Positions 46,298 through 55,448 of a DNA stretch of 64,000 nt are shown here, piece after piece (position 1 is the stretch's first letter; each line of letters begins with the position of its first letter). The DNA comes from Alteromonadaceae bacterium (lineage in GTDB: Bacteria; Pseudomonadota; Gammaproteobacteria; Enterobacterales; Alteromonadaceae), in the NCBI GenBank assembly GCA_014872785.1, contig WKFJ01000004.1, forward strand, positions 62,001 through 126,000. The letters are read 5' to 3'. The position numbers and the translations under genes were made by a program. The notes below the pieces were generated by a model. The model worked only from the letters and a program-made list of their open reading frames with translations. It was not told the DNA's origin and did not search any database.

Positions 46298-47023
46298 ATG
46301 AAACATTTGAATAAAGCCCAATTAGCACTTCTGGTCGCGGCATCGTTAGGATTGGCGGCCTGTAGTGACGACAATGACAATGCTGTTGAAGTTGTTACTC
46401 CTGCACCAGCACCTGCACCAACGCCGGTGCTCTCCAGTTACGATGTCACGGTTACTAACCTAACCAATGCACAGCCTTTATCGCCAATTGCTGTAGCACT
46501 GCATGCAGAGGGTCAGTTGTGGCAAATTGGAGCCGAAGCCTCAGAAGAACTCGAGTACTTAAGTGAAGGTGGCGACAACAGTTTTCTGTTAGCCAATGCT
46601 GCGGTAGTTGCTTCTGCAAGCGGCATGGGCATTGTTGCTCCTGGCGCCAGCGAGACCATCAGCGTGAGTATTGAAGACAACAGCGAAGCATTAATCACAA
46701 TTGCCACTATGCTTGTGAATACAAATGACGCTTTTACAGGTCTTAATGCTCATTCACTGGCAAGTTTAGGTGTCGGCGAAACGATGACCAGAACCACGTT
46801 CGTTTACGATTCTGGCACCGAAGCCAACACTGAAGCTATGGGAACTATCCCGGGTTCTGCTGACGGTGGTACAGGCTTTGACGCCATGCGTGATGATGCA
46901 GGCTTTATCAGCATGCACCCGGGCGTAGTTGGCAATGACGATGGTTTATCCACTTCGGTACTGACACAAGCTCATCGCTTTGACAATCCTGCGATGAGAA
47001 TTAGCATCACCAGAACCGAGTAG
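46298..47023 (+). CDS. Spondin-domain lipoprotein
   Basis: This 241-residue protein has a lipoprotein signal with lipobox LAAC (cysteine about residue 22), then an Asp/Asn-rich and Ala-Pro-rich linker and a spondin-N domain (YDVTVTNLTNAQPLSPIAVAL, SEELEYLSEGGDN, FVYDSGTEANTEA). It is a paralog of the preceding gene, so a tandem duplication is likely. The lipid anchor would keep this copy on the outer membrane while the other is free. Asp follows the linker stretch rather than position +2, so outer-membrane sorting is expected. An inverted repeat follows the stop. Confidence 0.82.
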   Translation: MKHLNKAQLALLVAASLGLAACSDDNDNAVEVVTPAPAPAPTPVLSSYDVTVTNLTNAQPLSPIAVALHAEGQLWQIGAEASEELEYLSEGGDNSFLLANAAVVASASGMGIVAPGASETISVSIEDNSEALITIATMLVNTNDAFTGLNAHSLASLGVGETMTRTTFVYDSGTEANTEAMGTIPGSADGGTGFDAMRDDAGFISMHPGVVGNDDGLSTSVLTQAHRFDNPAMRISITRTE

Positions 47024-47044
47024 TATTGCCAATAAACAATACTA
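47021..47044. other. Inverted repeat between spondin gene and response-regulator gene
   Basis: TAGTATTG, 8 bases, CAATACTA: perfect 8-base arms; the first arm includes the stop codon. It could be an mRNA hairpin or a regulator-binding dyad 17 bases before the response-regulator start. Confidence 0.45.
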
Positions 47045-47060
47045 ACTGAGTAAGGTACAC

Positions 47061-47789
47061 ATGACAGAAAAAATCATGATCGTGGAAGACGATCCAGATA
47101 TTGCCGATTTGATTCGAGTTAACTTGTTAGAACTCGGAGTGGAAATAAGCCACTACGCCGACGGACAACAAGCATTAGATACGGCACTGGAGCAAGACTT
47201 CGATTTACTGATTTTAGATGTCATGTTGCCCTCACTCAACGGCTTGGATATTTGCCGATTGGTTCGACAAGAAAAAGCCACTCAAGCAATATTGATGCTG
47301 ACCGCCAAAAACTCCGAAACCGACCGAGTGTTGGGTTTGGAGCTGGGCGCAGATGACTACATGACTAAGCCATTTAGCGTGCGCGAATTACAAGCGCGAG
47401 TTCGCTCACAATTACGCAAAGTGAAAGCCGTACAGCAAATTTCCGCGCAAAAACAGGAAACCGAAGATGAACCTTCGAGGCTGATTATTGGCAATCTATG
47501 CATTGACCACAAAACTCACAGCGTGGCACTGGCTGGCGAAAATATCGAGTTAACCGCAACGGAATTTGATTTGCTGGCCTATTTAGCAAAGTATCCTCAG
47601 CAAGTATTTACGCGCAATCAATTACTTGAGTCGGTTTGGGGCTATCAGCACAGTGGTTACGAGCACACGGTGAACTCTCATATTAACCGATTACGCGCCA
47701 AGATAGAGCGAGATGCCGCCTCACCTGCAATCATTCAAACAGTATGGGGCGTTGGCTACAAATTTAACTCTGACGGAGTCGAGTCTTGA
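47061..47789 (+). CDS. OmpR/PhoB-family response regulator
   Basis: This 242-residue protein has a receiver (VEDDPDIADLI, phosphoacceptor D53 in LILDVMLP, K103 in YMTKPFS) and a winged-helix DNA-binding domain (LTATEFDLLAYLAKYP, HTVNSHINRLRAKIE). Its gene overlaps the histidine kinase gene by 4 bases, so they are a cognate pair. Directly upstream are the two spondin genes; control of those genes is the simplest inference. The signal is unknown. Confidence 0.92.
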   Translation: MTEKIMIVEDDPDIADLIRVNLLELGVEISHYADGQQALDTALEQDFDLLILDVMLPSLNGLDICRLVRQEKATQAILMLTAKNSETDRVLGLELGADDYMTKPFSVRELQARVRSQLRKVKAVQQISAQKQETEDEPSRLIIGNLCIDHKTHSVALAGENIELTATEFDLLAYLAKYPQQVFTRNQLLESVWGYQHSGYEHTVNSHINRLRAKIERDAASPAIIQTVWGVGYKFNSDGVES

Positions 47790-49264
47790 AACTCTGCTTT
47801 TATCAGCGCCTATCGCTATCTGCCATTTTAATATTTCTTCTGATGACCAGCAGTTTTGTATGGTGGTCAAATCAAATGCAAACCCAAACGCGTCATGAAG
47901 CAGAGCAGCAACTTCACTTAGAGCTTGCTAGCCATTTAGTCTCTGACAATCCTATTTTACAAGAGGGTGTGTTTGATTACGAAGCGCTCGGCAATCTGTT
48001 TCACACCCTGATGGTGCTCGGCCCCAACTTTGAATTTTATTATGTTGACCCACAAGGGAAAATGCTGACCCACTCTGCCAAACCGGGGGTCGTGCAACTC
48101 GAAAACATCGACATTACCCCCATAATTCAGCTTTTAGACGCTGAAGCGTCTTTACCCATTTATGGTGATAATCCGAAAGACCCTTCTGAAAAAAAGATAT
48201 TTTCTGCTGCTCCGGTATTTAAAAAAGATGCATTGCAGGGCTACCTTTACGTGATCATAGGCGCCGAGAAATACGACAGTCTGCTCGCTAAGTTAAGCAA
48301 TGACCGCACCTACAGTCAGTTTATGACGCTGGGGATCATTTCTCTTTTGCTTTTCCTTGTCACTCTAGTGGTATTGTTTAGCTTTTTAACAATGCCCATG
48401 AAGCAGCTAACTGTGGCCATGGAGACCGTCAGGGACGCAGATTACGACTTAGGGAAAACCAAATTTAAACCGCATCCGTGGCGCCGGGACAGCATTGATG
48501 AAATTCAAAAACTCGGCTGTGCCTTTAATGACATGGTGGCGCATATCGATGCGCAATTTAACAAGTTGCAAACACTAGACGAAAGTCGCCGGATCATGTT
48601 GGCTGACCTGTCACACGATTTGCGTACCCCACTTGCAAATCTGCAAGGTTATATCGAGACTCTCGCTATCAATGATGACAACTTATCTGGGGCAGATCGC
48701 AAGCGCTTCATCGATATCTCCTTAAAAAATGCGCAAAACTTAAAGCGCCTCATCGATCAGATATTCGACCTTACCTACATCGAGGCAGGACAGGTCACCT
48801 TAAATTGTGAACCCTTCCCCATTGCAGAATTGATGCATGATGTCGCGGCAAAATTTGCACTGAAGGCCAAAGCCAAAGACATTAGGTTACAGGTTGAACC
48901 CGCACAATTTGGCCATTTGGTTTACGCCGATATTGGCAAATTAGAGCGAGTACTTACAAACCTTATAGAGAATGCTATTAGGCACACACCTGAGTTAGGT
49001 GCCATTACTTTAGAAATGTCTACGCAAGCTGACATGATAGAAATTGCTGTTCAGGATACAGGGGTTGGCATAGCCGAAAATGAGCTTAGCTTTATTTTTG
49101 AAGCACGTTATCAAGCCACTAATACTCAAGCTGACAGCGTGCAACACGCCGGACTCGGTCTAGCTATCTGTCAAAAGACGCTAGCCTTGCTGGGCAGCAA
49201 ATTGCGAGTGCAAAGTGAAGTTGGAAAGGGCACCCGCTTTTATTTTCAATTGCCTAGTAAATAA
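47786..49264 (+). CDS. Sensor histidine kinase
   Basis: This 492-residue membrane kinase has an N-terminal helix (SAILIFLLMTSSFVWW), a periplasmic sensor of about 150 residues, a second helix (GIISLLLFLVTLVVLFSFL), a HAMP segment, then HisKA with H277 in DLSHDLRTPLANLQGY and an HATPase with NLIENAIRHT, DTGVGI and GLGLAICQKTL. The start is TTG, overlapping the regulator stop codon (TTGA), giving translational coupling. It phosphorylates the preceding OmpR-type regulator. The periplasmic sensor shows no recognisable family. Confidence 0.92.
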   Translation: MKLCFYQRLSLSAILIFLLMTSSFVWWSNQMQTQTRHEAEQQLHLELASHLVSDNPILQEGVFDYEALGNLFHTLMVLGPNFEFYYVDPQGKMLTHSAKPGVVQLENIDITPIIQLLDAEASLPIYGDNPKDPSEKKIFSAAPVFKKDALQGYLYVIIGAEKYDSLLAKLSNDRTYSQFMTLGIISLLLFLVTLVVLFSFLTMPMKQLTVAMETVRDADYDLGKTKFKPHPWRRDSIDEIQKLGCAFNDMVAHIDAQFNKLQTLDESRRIMLADLSHDLRTPLANLQGYIETLAINDDNLSGADRKRFIDISLKNAQNLKRLIDQIFDLTYIEAGQVTLNCEPFPIAELMHDVAAKFALKAKAKDIRLQVEPAQFGHLVYADIGKLERVLTNLIENAIRHTPELGAITLEMSTQADMIEIAVQDTGVGIAENELSFIFEARYQATNTQADSVQHAGLGLAICQKTLALLGSKLRVQSEVGKGTRFYFQLPSK

Positions 49265-49266
49265 GC

Positions 49267-49992
49267 TTAGGCCTGCGCAGTAAGAGTGAGTAAGTCGTTA
49301 AGTGAACTAAGCTGGACATGAGGTAACAGTGTTGCTGGCTCGCGTTGCAGGTGCATTTCTCTATCGTCAGCGAACCACGCAGCCTGATAACCGGCTCTTA
49401 ACGCTCCCCATACGTCTTTTTCTAAATTATCACCTACGTGTAGGATTTGCTGCGGCTGTAGCGCTAGGTATTCTGCGGCCAACTGAAACATGCATGGGTG
49501 CGGCTTAGCAGGTTGGGTTACGCTGGCGTGATACGACTTGGCAAAATAAGGCTCAATGCCAATTCGCGCTAAATCCACATTGCCGTTGGTGATAGCCACC
49601 AGAGGCAGTCTTTGACTTAACTGAGATAAACACGATAAATATTCAGGCAAGACGTCAAAGTCGCTTCGTGCTCGATAAAATACATCGTAAGCCAGTTCTA
49701 CTTCTTGTTGGCATTGGTCAGCGGTTACGCCTAACTCGGTAAACAGCAATGCCAATACCTTTCTGCGCAATACAATCATATCACTTGCCAATCGTGGGTC
49801 TTGCGAAATAGCCTGTTTGCGCATGGCACGCCAAGTGGCTCGCCCCATTTGTGCAAAGGCAGGAAAGCGGTGCGTAATGTGCTGCATCAAGGCTTTTTCC
49901 GCAGCGATGATATATTGATGATTCGGGTATAAGGTATCGTCTAGGTCAAAAGTGATGGCTTTGATAGGCGCTAGGGATTTGTAGATGATCAT
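49267..49992 (-). CDS. yigB: HAD-family phosphatase YigB
   Basis: This 241-residue haloacid-dehalogenase-type phosphatase has the nucleophile D16 and D18 in ITFDLDDTLYP, motif II AITNGNV and motif IV HVGDNLEKDVWGAL. Its place at the end of the dapF-DUF484-xerC row matches E. coli yigB, whose product dephosphorylates FMN and the riboflavin intermediate 5-amino-6-ribitylamino-uracil phosphate. It starts 12 bases after xerC. Function is by orthology. Confidence 0.9.
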   Translation of the reverse strand: MIIYKSLAPIKAITFDLDDTLYPNHQYIIAAEKALMQHITHRFPAFAQMGRATWRAMRKQAISQDPRLASDMIVLRRKVLALLFTELGVTADQCQQEVELAYDVFYRARSDFDVLPEYLSCLSQLSQRLPLVAITNGNVDLARIGIEPYFAKSYHASVTQPAKPHPCMFQLAAEYLALQPQQILHVGDNLEKDVWGALRAGYQAAWFADDREMHLQREPATLLPHVQLSSLNDLLTLTAQA

Positions 49993-50004
49993 TAAAATTA
50001 ATCT

Positions 50005-50910
50005 TTATTTTTTAGGGTCTTTTTTCGCTCGCGGATGCGCTTCATCGTAAACAGATGCGAGACGCTGGAAATCTAAGTGCGTATAGATCTGTGTTGTCGA
50101 CAAGTTGGCGTGCCCCAGAAGTTCTTGTACGGCTCTTAAATCACCACTGGATTCAAGCATGTGTGTGGCAAACGAATGACGTAATTTATGCGGGTGTACT
50201 TGCTGACCAACCGACTGTTTTTGCGCCCATAGTTTCATTCGCTTGGCGATTTGACGCGAACTTATACGCTGCTGCCTCATGCTTACAAATACGGCGCTCT
50301 CAGTGTCAGAGATCATCTGGCCGCGCACCTTCAACCATTCTTTAAGCGCATTTCTGGCCACATTACCAAGCGGCAAAATACGTTCCTTGCTGCCTTTTCC
50401 CATTACTCTCAGTTGGCGGCCACCATCTTCAATGTCTTTGAGGTTAAGGTTGGTCAGCTCCGCTAAACGCAAACCACAGCCATAAGTCAGCTCCATCATC
50501 GCTTTATCTCTGGTAGCTAACACCGATGATTCATCAATGTTTAACAGCTGACCTACTTCATCTACGTTTAATTGTTTGGGTAACGGACGCCCTTGCTTAG
50601 GTGCACTCACTGCCTTCGCTGGGTTCTTGCTCAAGACACCTTGTGCAACCAAAAACTTACAAAAGCTCCTCAGTGCCGATAATCTAAGCGCAATACTCTT
50701 TGCAGATAACCCGGTTTTGTGGCCATTAGCCAACACCTTCTTTACATGAGTAGTGTTCAAATGATGCCAATACTCAATATTGAGTATTTCGGCAATGGCC
50801 AATAATTGTCTTTGATAGTTTTCCTGGGTTTTCTCGGAAAGATTGCGTTCGTATTTCAAGAAACCCAGGAAATCATGGATGGCGGGATGCAGTGGATTAG
50901 GCTGCGCCAT
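50005..50910 (-). CDS. xerC: Tyrosine recombinase XerC
   Basis: This 301-residue recombinase keeps the catalytic set R148 (GCGLRLAEL), K172, H241, R244 (HKLRHSFATH), H267 (LLGHANLS) and tyrosine Y276 (IYTHLD). With XerD it resolves chromosome dimers at dif near FtsK. The gene lies 8 bases after DUF484 and in the usual dapF-DUF484-xerC-yigB order, so it is the housekeeping recombinase and not a phage integrase. Confidence 0.96.
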   Translation of the reverse strand: MAQPNPLHPAIHDFLGFLKYERNLSEKTQENYQRQLLAIAEILNIEYWHHLNTTHVKKVLANGHKTGLSAKSIALRLSALRSFCKFLVAQGVLSKNPAKAVSAPKQGRPLPKQLNVDEVGQLLNIDESSVLATRDKAMMELTYGCGLRLAELTNLNLKDIEDGGRQLRVMGKGSKERILPLGNVARNALKEWLKVRGQMISDTESAVFVSMRQQRISSRQIAKRMKLWAQKQSVGQQVHPHKLRHSFATHMLESSGDLRAVQELLGHANLSTTQIYTHLDFQRLASVYDEAHPRAKKDPKK

Positions 50911-50918
50911 AGTGGCGG

Positions 50919-51602
50919 TTAATCCGCTAAAATTTTCGGCAGTAACAAACTCAACATTTGCTGTAGCTGCTGAATTAACAAGGTATCCATATCCGGATGA
51001 AAGTGGTCTTCCTCATAACTTCCAATCACCAAAAGCCCTACTTCAGTCTCGTGTTTCAATAGCATGATTGCCACGGAACTTACGTTAGTGTCGGGAAACA
51101 ACTGTTCAGTTTCTTCTTGGGTCATACGGCCAAAGAAAAAGTCCTTTTGCTTCAAACGATGCGTGACGAAGTGTTGTTTTTGCGCTTCAGGAAAGGCGTC
51201 TTCACCTGAAAACAGTTTCAAACTCACGGCTTGTAGGTTGAGTTCATCGCAAATCGATTTATTCAATGCCGCTAAAATCTCTTGCATTGAGCGACAGTTG
51301 AATAATGCGAGATTCAAGTCAGCATAGATCCGATAGATGCGTTCGTTTTGTTTAGCGACCGACATCAACTGGGAAATTTTGCCTTGTAACTCCTGCACCT
51401 TGCCACGCAATTGTTGGCTTTGTAGCTCTACTAATGAAACCGTACCACGTTGGTCGTGAGGAATGTTCAGCTCTTCAACCAAAATGGGATAACGATTAAA
51501 AAAGTCCGGGTTGGCGAGTAAATAATCTTTCACCCATTCTGGGCTTAACTCGCTGTGCTGGGGCAGATTGATCTCTGCGGTATTATTTTTATTATCACTC
51601 AT
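50919..51602 (-). CDS. DUF484 (YigA) GAF-like protein
   Basis: This 227-residue protein has the family start WVKDYLLANPDFFNRYP and VELQSQQLRGKVQELQGK coiled coil, then a GAF-like domain. It corresponds to E. coli yigA/DUF484 in the xerC operon. It overlaps dapF by 1 base. Function is unknown; the position suggests no more than co-expression with dapF and xerC. Confidence 0.9.
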   Translation of the reverse strand: MSDNKNNTAEINLPQHSELSPEWVKDYLLANPDFFNRYPILVEELNIPHDQRGTVSLVELQSQQLRGKVQELQGKISQLMSVAKQNERIYRIYADLNLALFNCRSMQEILAALNKSICDELNLQAVSLKLFSGEDAFPEAQKQHFVTHRLKQKDFFFGRMTQEETEQLFPDTNVSSVAIMLLKHETEVGLLVIGSYEEDHFHPDMDTLLIQQLQQMLSLLLPKILAD

Positions 51603-52432
51603 TATATTTCAATATTGCCATCGAAGACGTGCTCTGCAGAGCCAGTCATTTTAACGACGCTGTCGTTACCTTGCCAACGAACTTTCAAGCTGCCGCCCGG
51701 AAGTTCAACTGTTACATCTCTATCTAGTTTACCCTGCAGCTGTCCAATGACTGCCGCCGCACAAGCACCACTACCACACGCCAGGGTTTCGCCAGCACCA
51801 CGTTCAAATACCCGTAACTTGATGTGTTTAGCGTTTATCACTTGCATAAAGCCCACGTTTACCCCCTCAGGGAAACGTTCATGTCTTTCCAATAACGGAC
51901 CAAGCTCTTCCACAGGTGCGGTATTAATATCGTCAACGACCGTTACTACGTGTGGATTTCCAAACGCCACAGCACCAGCCATGACCGTGTGGTCACCAGC
52001 TCGAATCAAATAAGTCGATTCTTGTTTATTCGCTTTCATGGGAATATTAGCTGGACGAAAATCAGGACGCCCCATATTCACGGTGACACGACCATCGTTT
52101 TCGAGATACAACACCATTTTACCATTCTTGGTACTCACGGTGATCTTGTTGCGGTTGATTAAGCCCTTCATTCTTACGAAGCGAGCAAAGCAGCGTGCGC
52201 CATTGCCACACTGAGACACTTCCGAACCGTCCGCATTGAAAATGCGATAATGGAAATCTTGATCCGGATCGTAGGGAGGCTCTACCAATAACATTTGGTC
52301 AAACCCCACACCAAAGTTGCGATCCGCCAACTGGGTGATTTTTTCTTTGGAAAAGAACACGTTTTGGGTCAAGTTATCAATGACCATAAAGTCATTACCC
52401 AATCCGTGCATCTTTGAAAATTGAATTAACAT
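51602..52432 (-). CDS. dapF: Diaminopimelate epimerase
   Basis: This 276-residue protein has the two catalytic cysteines, C75 ([13 protein letters not shown]) and C219 ([12 protein letters not shown]), acting as the paired base and acid. It inverts LL- to meso-diaminopimelate, for peptidoglycan and lysine. The gene follows lysA by 33 bases and overlaps DUF484 by 1 base. Confidence 0.97.
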   Translation of the reverse strand: MLIQFSKMHGLGNDFMVIDNLTQNVFFSKEKITQLADRNFGVGFDQMLLVEPPYDPDQDFHYRIFNADGSEVSQCGNGARCFARFVRMKGLINRNKITVSTKNGKMVLYLENDGRVTVNMGRPDFRPANIPMKANKQESTYLIRAGDHTVMAGAVAFGNPHVVTVVDDINTAPVEELGPLLERHERFPEGVNVGFMQVINAKHIKLRVFERGAGETLACGSGACAAAVIGQLQGKLDRDVTVELPGGSLKVRWQGNDSVVKMTGSAEHVFDGNIEI

Positions 52433-52465
52433 CTAGCTTTTATTTTTTTGTGTTCTGTTTCTAGT

Positions 52466-53713
52466 TTACGGGAGTTTGTACTCGTCTTTCCACAATTCTT
52501 GCAAAGTTTCCCGCTTTCTCACCACATGTACCGTCGTATCATCCACTAGAATTTCCGCTGGGCGCGCTCTGGTGTTGTAATTTGAAGCCATGACAAACCC
52601 ATAAGCACCTGCACTCCTAACCGCCAACAAGTCTTCCGGTGCTATAGCCAACTCACGGTCTTTGCCTAGAAAGTCGCCCGTTTCACAAATCGGCCCTACT
52701 ACATCATAGGTCGCGACTGGTCTGTCATTTTGTTGTACAGGAATAATGTTTTGCCAAGCTGCATACAAAGAAGGGCGTAACAAGTCATTCATCGCGGCAT
52801 CCACTATCGCAAAGTTTTTCTCAGTGCCCTGCTTTAAATATTCAACTTTAGTGACCAATATCCCAGCGTTAGCCATGATGGCGCGGCCAGGTTCAAAAAT
52901 AAGCATCAATTCTGGACGTTCACGCATACGAGTCGCCAACGCTTCGGCATACTGGTCTGGGTGAGGAGGCGTTTCATCTTGATAAGGCACACCCAAGCCG
53001 CCACCGACATCCAGGTGTTTAATCTCTATACCCAATGCTTTTAATTCATCTACTAGCACCAACAAGCGATCGAGTGCATCAACAAATGGCGTGATATCGG
53101 TTAATTGAGAGCCGATATGACAGTCCATGCCCGTAACTAGCAAGTTAGGCAGTGCGTGCGCCTTTTGGTAAATCGCAATCGCTTCTTCCCGGGCAATGCC
53201 AAATTTATTGGCTTTGAGTCCCGTAGAAATATAAGGGTGTGTCTTAGCATCGACATCAGGGTTAACGCGAATGGAGATAGGTGCAATTTTACCAAGCTCA
53301 CCCGCCACCTGATTAATCCGATCCAGTTCGGCAGGCGACTCAACATTAAAGCAGTGGATCTCATAATTCAGTGCTAGTGCGATTTCCTCTGACGTTTTAC
53401 CTACGCCCGAGAACACCACCTTTTTAGGGTCACCACCTGCGGCTATCACTCGCTCTAGTTCACCGCTAGAAACAATGTCAAAGCCAGAACCCAACTTTGC
53501 CATAACACTCAATACACCCAGATTAGAATTGGCTTTTACCGCATAACAAATCATGTGGGGATGATCACCGGCAGCCTTGTCAAACGCCTTCCAGTGACGC
53601 TCGATGGTGGCGCGTGAATATACATAACAAGGCGTGCCGTGTTGCTTTGCAATATCGGCTACAGGGACTTGTTCGGCGTGGAGTTGATTGTTCTGATACT
53701 GAAAATAATCCAA
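52466..53713 (-). CDS. lysA: Diaminopimelate decarboxylase
   Basis: This 415-residue PLP enzyme has K60 in MICYAVKANSN, which binds pyridoxal phosphate, the IGSQ segment, the GGGLGVPY loop and ICETGDFLG near the C-terminus. It makes lysine from meso-diaminopimelate. The start is TTG 53713, 6 bases after the lptM stop, with no better candidate. The lptM-lysA-dapF row is conserved in gammaproteobacteria. Confidence 0.96.
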   Translation of the reverse strand: MDYFQYQNNQLHAEQVPVADIAKQHGTPCYVYSRATIERHWKAFDKAAGDHPHMICYAVKANSNLGVLSVMAKLGSGFDIVSSGELERVIAAGGDPKKVVFSGVGKTSEEIALALNYEIHCFNVESPAELDRINQVAGELGKIAPISIRVNPDVDAKTHPYISTGLKANKFGIAREEAIAIYQKAHALPNLLVTGMDCHIGSQLTDITPFVDALDRLLVLVDELKALGIEIKHLDVGGGLGVPYQDETPPHPDQYAEALATRMRERPELMLIFEPGRAIMANAGILVTKVEYLKQGTEKNFAIVDAAMNDLLRPSLYAAWQNIIPVQQNDRPVATYDVVGPICETGDFLGKDRELAIAPEDLLAVRSAGAYGFVMASNYNTRARPAEILVDDTTVHVVRKRETLQELWKDEYKLP

Positions 53714-53719
53714 TGTTTG

Positions 53720-53893
53720 CTACTCTTGTTCAGTTTCTGTGTTTTGGTTTGAATTGGTTTGTGCAGACTCATCAGTCTGCTCTGTCGCAGGTTGATTTTG
53801 TTTTTGTGCATCAGGTAAATAGAGCGCGCCATTTTGGCCGCATCCAGCGAGTGCAAAGGTTGCCAAGAGCACAAAAATAAAGCGTTTTAACAT
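53720..53893 (-). CDS. lptM: LPS translocon maturation lipoprotein LptM (YifL)
   Basis: A 57-residue lipoprotein: signal peptide, lipobox LAGC (C18), then CGQNGALYLPDA, which is the YifL/LptM signature, and a Gln/Thr/Glu-rich tail. LptM assists oxidative folding of LptD with LptE in the outer membrane. It begins at ATG 53893, is directly upstream of lysA (6 bases) and has the same place as yifL in E. coli. Confidence 0.92.
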   Translation of the reverse strand: MLKRFIFVLLATFALAGCGQNGALYLPDAQKQNQPATEQTDESAQTNSNQNTETEQE

Positions 53894-54061
53894 AGGTCAC
53901 TGCAAGCAATTAATCTTACTCGCATATTCGCATTGCAGGCACCGACAAATCAAGAACTAGAAAGCTATAAACTATTCGATCTTAGGCGAGTCAGCCTATT
54001 GTAAAAGAAGTAAAGGCAACCGATTGCTATTACGGTTGCCAAATTAACCGATGTCCAACAA

Positions 54062-54544
54062 TCAGGCAAATACGTCAATAGGTGGTGCAATCTCGTTGAA
54101 TTGCTGTATTGACGCGGCTTGTCCCGCATACCCACCTTGTTGTTGCAACTTGTCTATTGCGCTTTGTAAATCGTCCTTCTCTTTGTCGTCGTCACTGTTA
54201 GATTGCAATGACTCTAGCAAGCTTTTAAAAGAACTATCTTGCGCATCGGTATAGGCACCTATTGCGCCAAAGCCACCGGATTGCATTTGCGCCATTCGCT
54301 CTTCCATCTTGGTGAACATTTCTTGCTGCTCTTGTTCACTTAACTCGCCATCACCATTGGCGTCGGCTTTTGAGAACATTTTGTCCATCATATGCGTAGG
54401 CTTGCCATCCGCTTGTGCCAACTCGGTCAGTTCCGCTTTGCTCACTCCGCCCGAACCATCGACATCAGCGGTACTGAGTTTGTCCTGCATTTTTTGCATC
54501 ATTTGTTGTGGATCAAATCCACCGTAACCAGATATTGCATTCAT
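54062..54544 (-). CDS. EF-hand calcium-binding protein
   Basis: This 160-residue protein has two EF-hand loops: DVDGSGGVSKAE (about residues 24-35) and DANGDGELSEQE (about 61-72), each with the DxDGxG spacing. The N-terminus contains SGYGGFDPQQMMQKM and the C-terminal half is Gln/Asp-rich with a possible helix (QSAIDKLQQQGGYAGQAAS). There is no signal peptide or membrane helix, so it is cytoplasmic or exported without signal. It resembles XopAW/CREC-like bacterial calmodulins; function unknown. Confidence 0.78.
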   Translation of the reverse strand: MNAISGYGGFDPQQMMQKMQDKLSTADVDGSGGVSKAELTELAQADGKPTHMMDKMFSKADANGDGELSEQEQQEMFTKMEERMAQMQSGGFGAIGAYTDAQDSSFKSLLESLQSNSDDDKEKDDLQSAIDKLQQQGGYAGQAASIQQFNEIAPPIDVFA

Positions 54545-54732
54545 AAAGTTTCTCCTAACATGTCAAATGCCACCTTAAATGGCAAAAAACACGCCAAAAG
54601 AAAATGATTTTAATCTAATAAATTCAATGAGTTATATGTAAAGAAAAGGTAAAGAGTGTAAAGCCGAATAAATACGGCAATTGTCGTCTCAAAAGCGGCA
54701 AAATTTGTTAGCCGGCAACGCCTTGTTGTGGT

Positions 54733-55410
54733 TTATTTTTGCTCGCGATGCGCGAAATAAAACACTAGAAAATTGAGAAAATAAACGAATCCCGAGAGGG
54801 AGATATATTTGACCGGCACCAGTAGCGCAATGGCTAAGCTCAATACACACACACAACCAACGCCAAACCAGCTATTTCTGCGGTCGCTCAACTCTTTAAT
54901 TTCGTCTTCGGTTAATGCCAGTTGCTGTTCAAGATTAAGCGTGTGTCGATACAAAAAATAAAATGTAATGCACAATGCAAGAAAGCCCGTTGCGTAGAAT
55001 GCAAACATAAAGCGCACCTCCCAAATCTGTTCAAACTGCATTGGGAATGGGAAATAGCCATTACTGAGAAAACCAAATAGCCCCTGCATCATCATTCGAA
55101 GCGGGTATACATAAATAAGAACCAAGAACACCAGTATGCAACTAAGTAGTGCCGCAGCACCGTCTTCTAAACCGTAGCGACGACACCACTGAGAATGGTC
55201 GTACCAAATCCACACGATTATGGCAAAGCTGGCGGCAAACCCAGGAATGCTCTTAGCGGCGAGGAAAAACTCTTCGAAGTTTGAGGGGACTGAGTCGACG
55301 GATATGGCAAGCATACTCAGACAAAACGCGAAGGCTGCGGCGACGAATGTTTCCATTCGCGTCATGTCTTGTCCGCGGTAAATAATTGTTTTGTTATCTG
55401 AATTTGCCAT
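54733..55410 (-). CDS. TMEM175-like (DUF1211) membrane protein
   Basis: This 225-residue protein has about six membrane segments. The first helix begins RMETFVAAAFAFCLSMLAIS, and the second reads AASFAIIVWIWYDHSQW, matching the TMEM175/DUF1211 pattern F-x-x-x-x-x-W-x-x-H. The FSD motif that normally follows the first Arg is replaced by FVA. TMEM175 proteins are potassium-selective channels in bacteria and lysosomes. A cytosolic helix (LALTEDEIKELSDRRN) separates two hydrophobic halves. Channel activity is an inference. It is monocistronic and 38 bases downstream of the HD-GYP gene. Confidence 0.6.
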   Translation of the reverse strand: MANSDNKTIIYRGQDMTRMETFVAAAFAFCLSMLAISVDSVPSNFEEFFLAAKSIPGFAASFAIIVWIWYDHSQWCRRYGLEDGAAALLSCILVFLVLIYVYPLRMMMQGLFGFLSNGYFPFPMQFEQIWEVRFMFAFYATGFLALCITFYFLYRHTLNLEQQLALTEDEIKELSDRRNSWFGVGCVCVLSLAIALLVPVKYISLSGFVYFLNFLVFYFAHREQK

Positions 55411-55448
55411 GGTTTTTACACTCCTTTGTAAACCGACAATTCTGGCCT

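Noticed and set aside
50005-50910. Tyrosine recombinase as possible integrase of a mobile element
   Set aside because: It has XerC catalytic spacing and sits in the conserved dapF-DUF484-xerC-yigB row; no attachment repeats or mobile genes nearby.
51555-52013. 152-codon plus-strand frame opposite dapF
   Set aside because: Antisense to dapF, whose motifs are intact; composition is Pro/Ser-rich as expected of a shadow frame.
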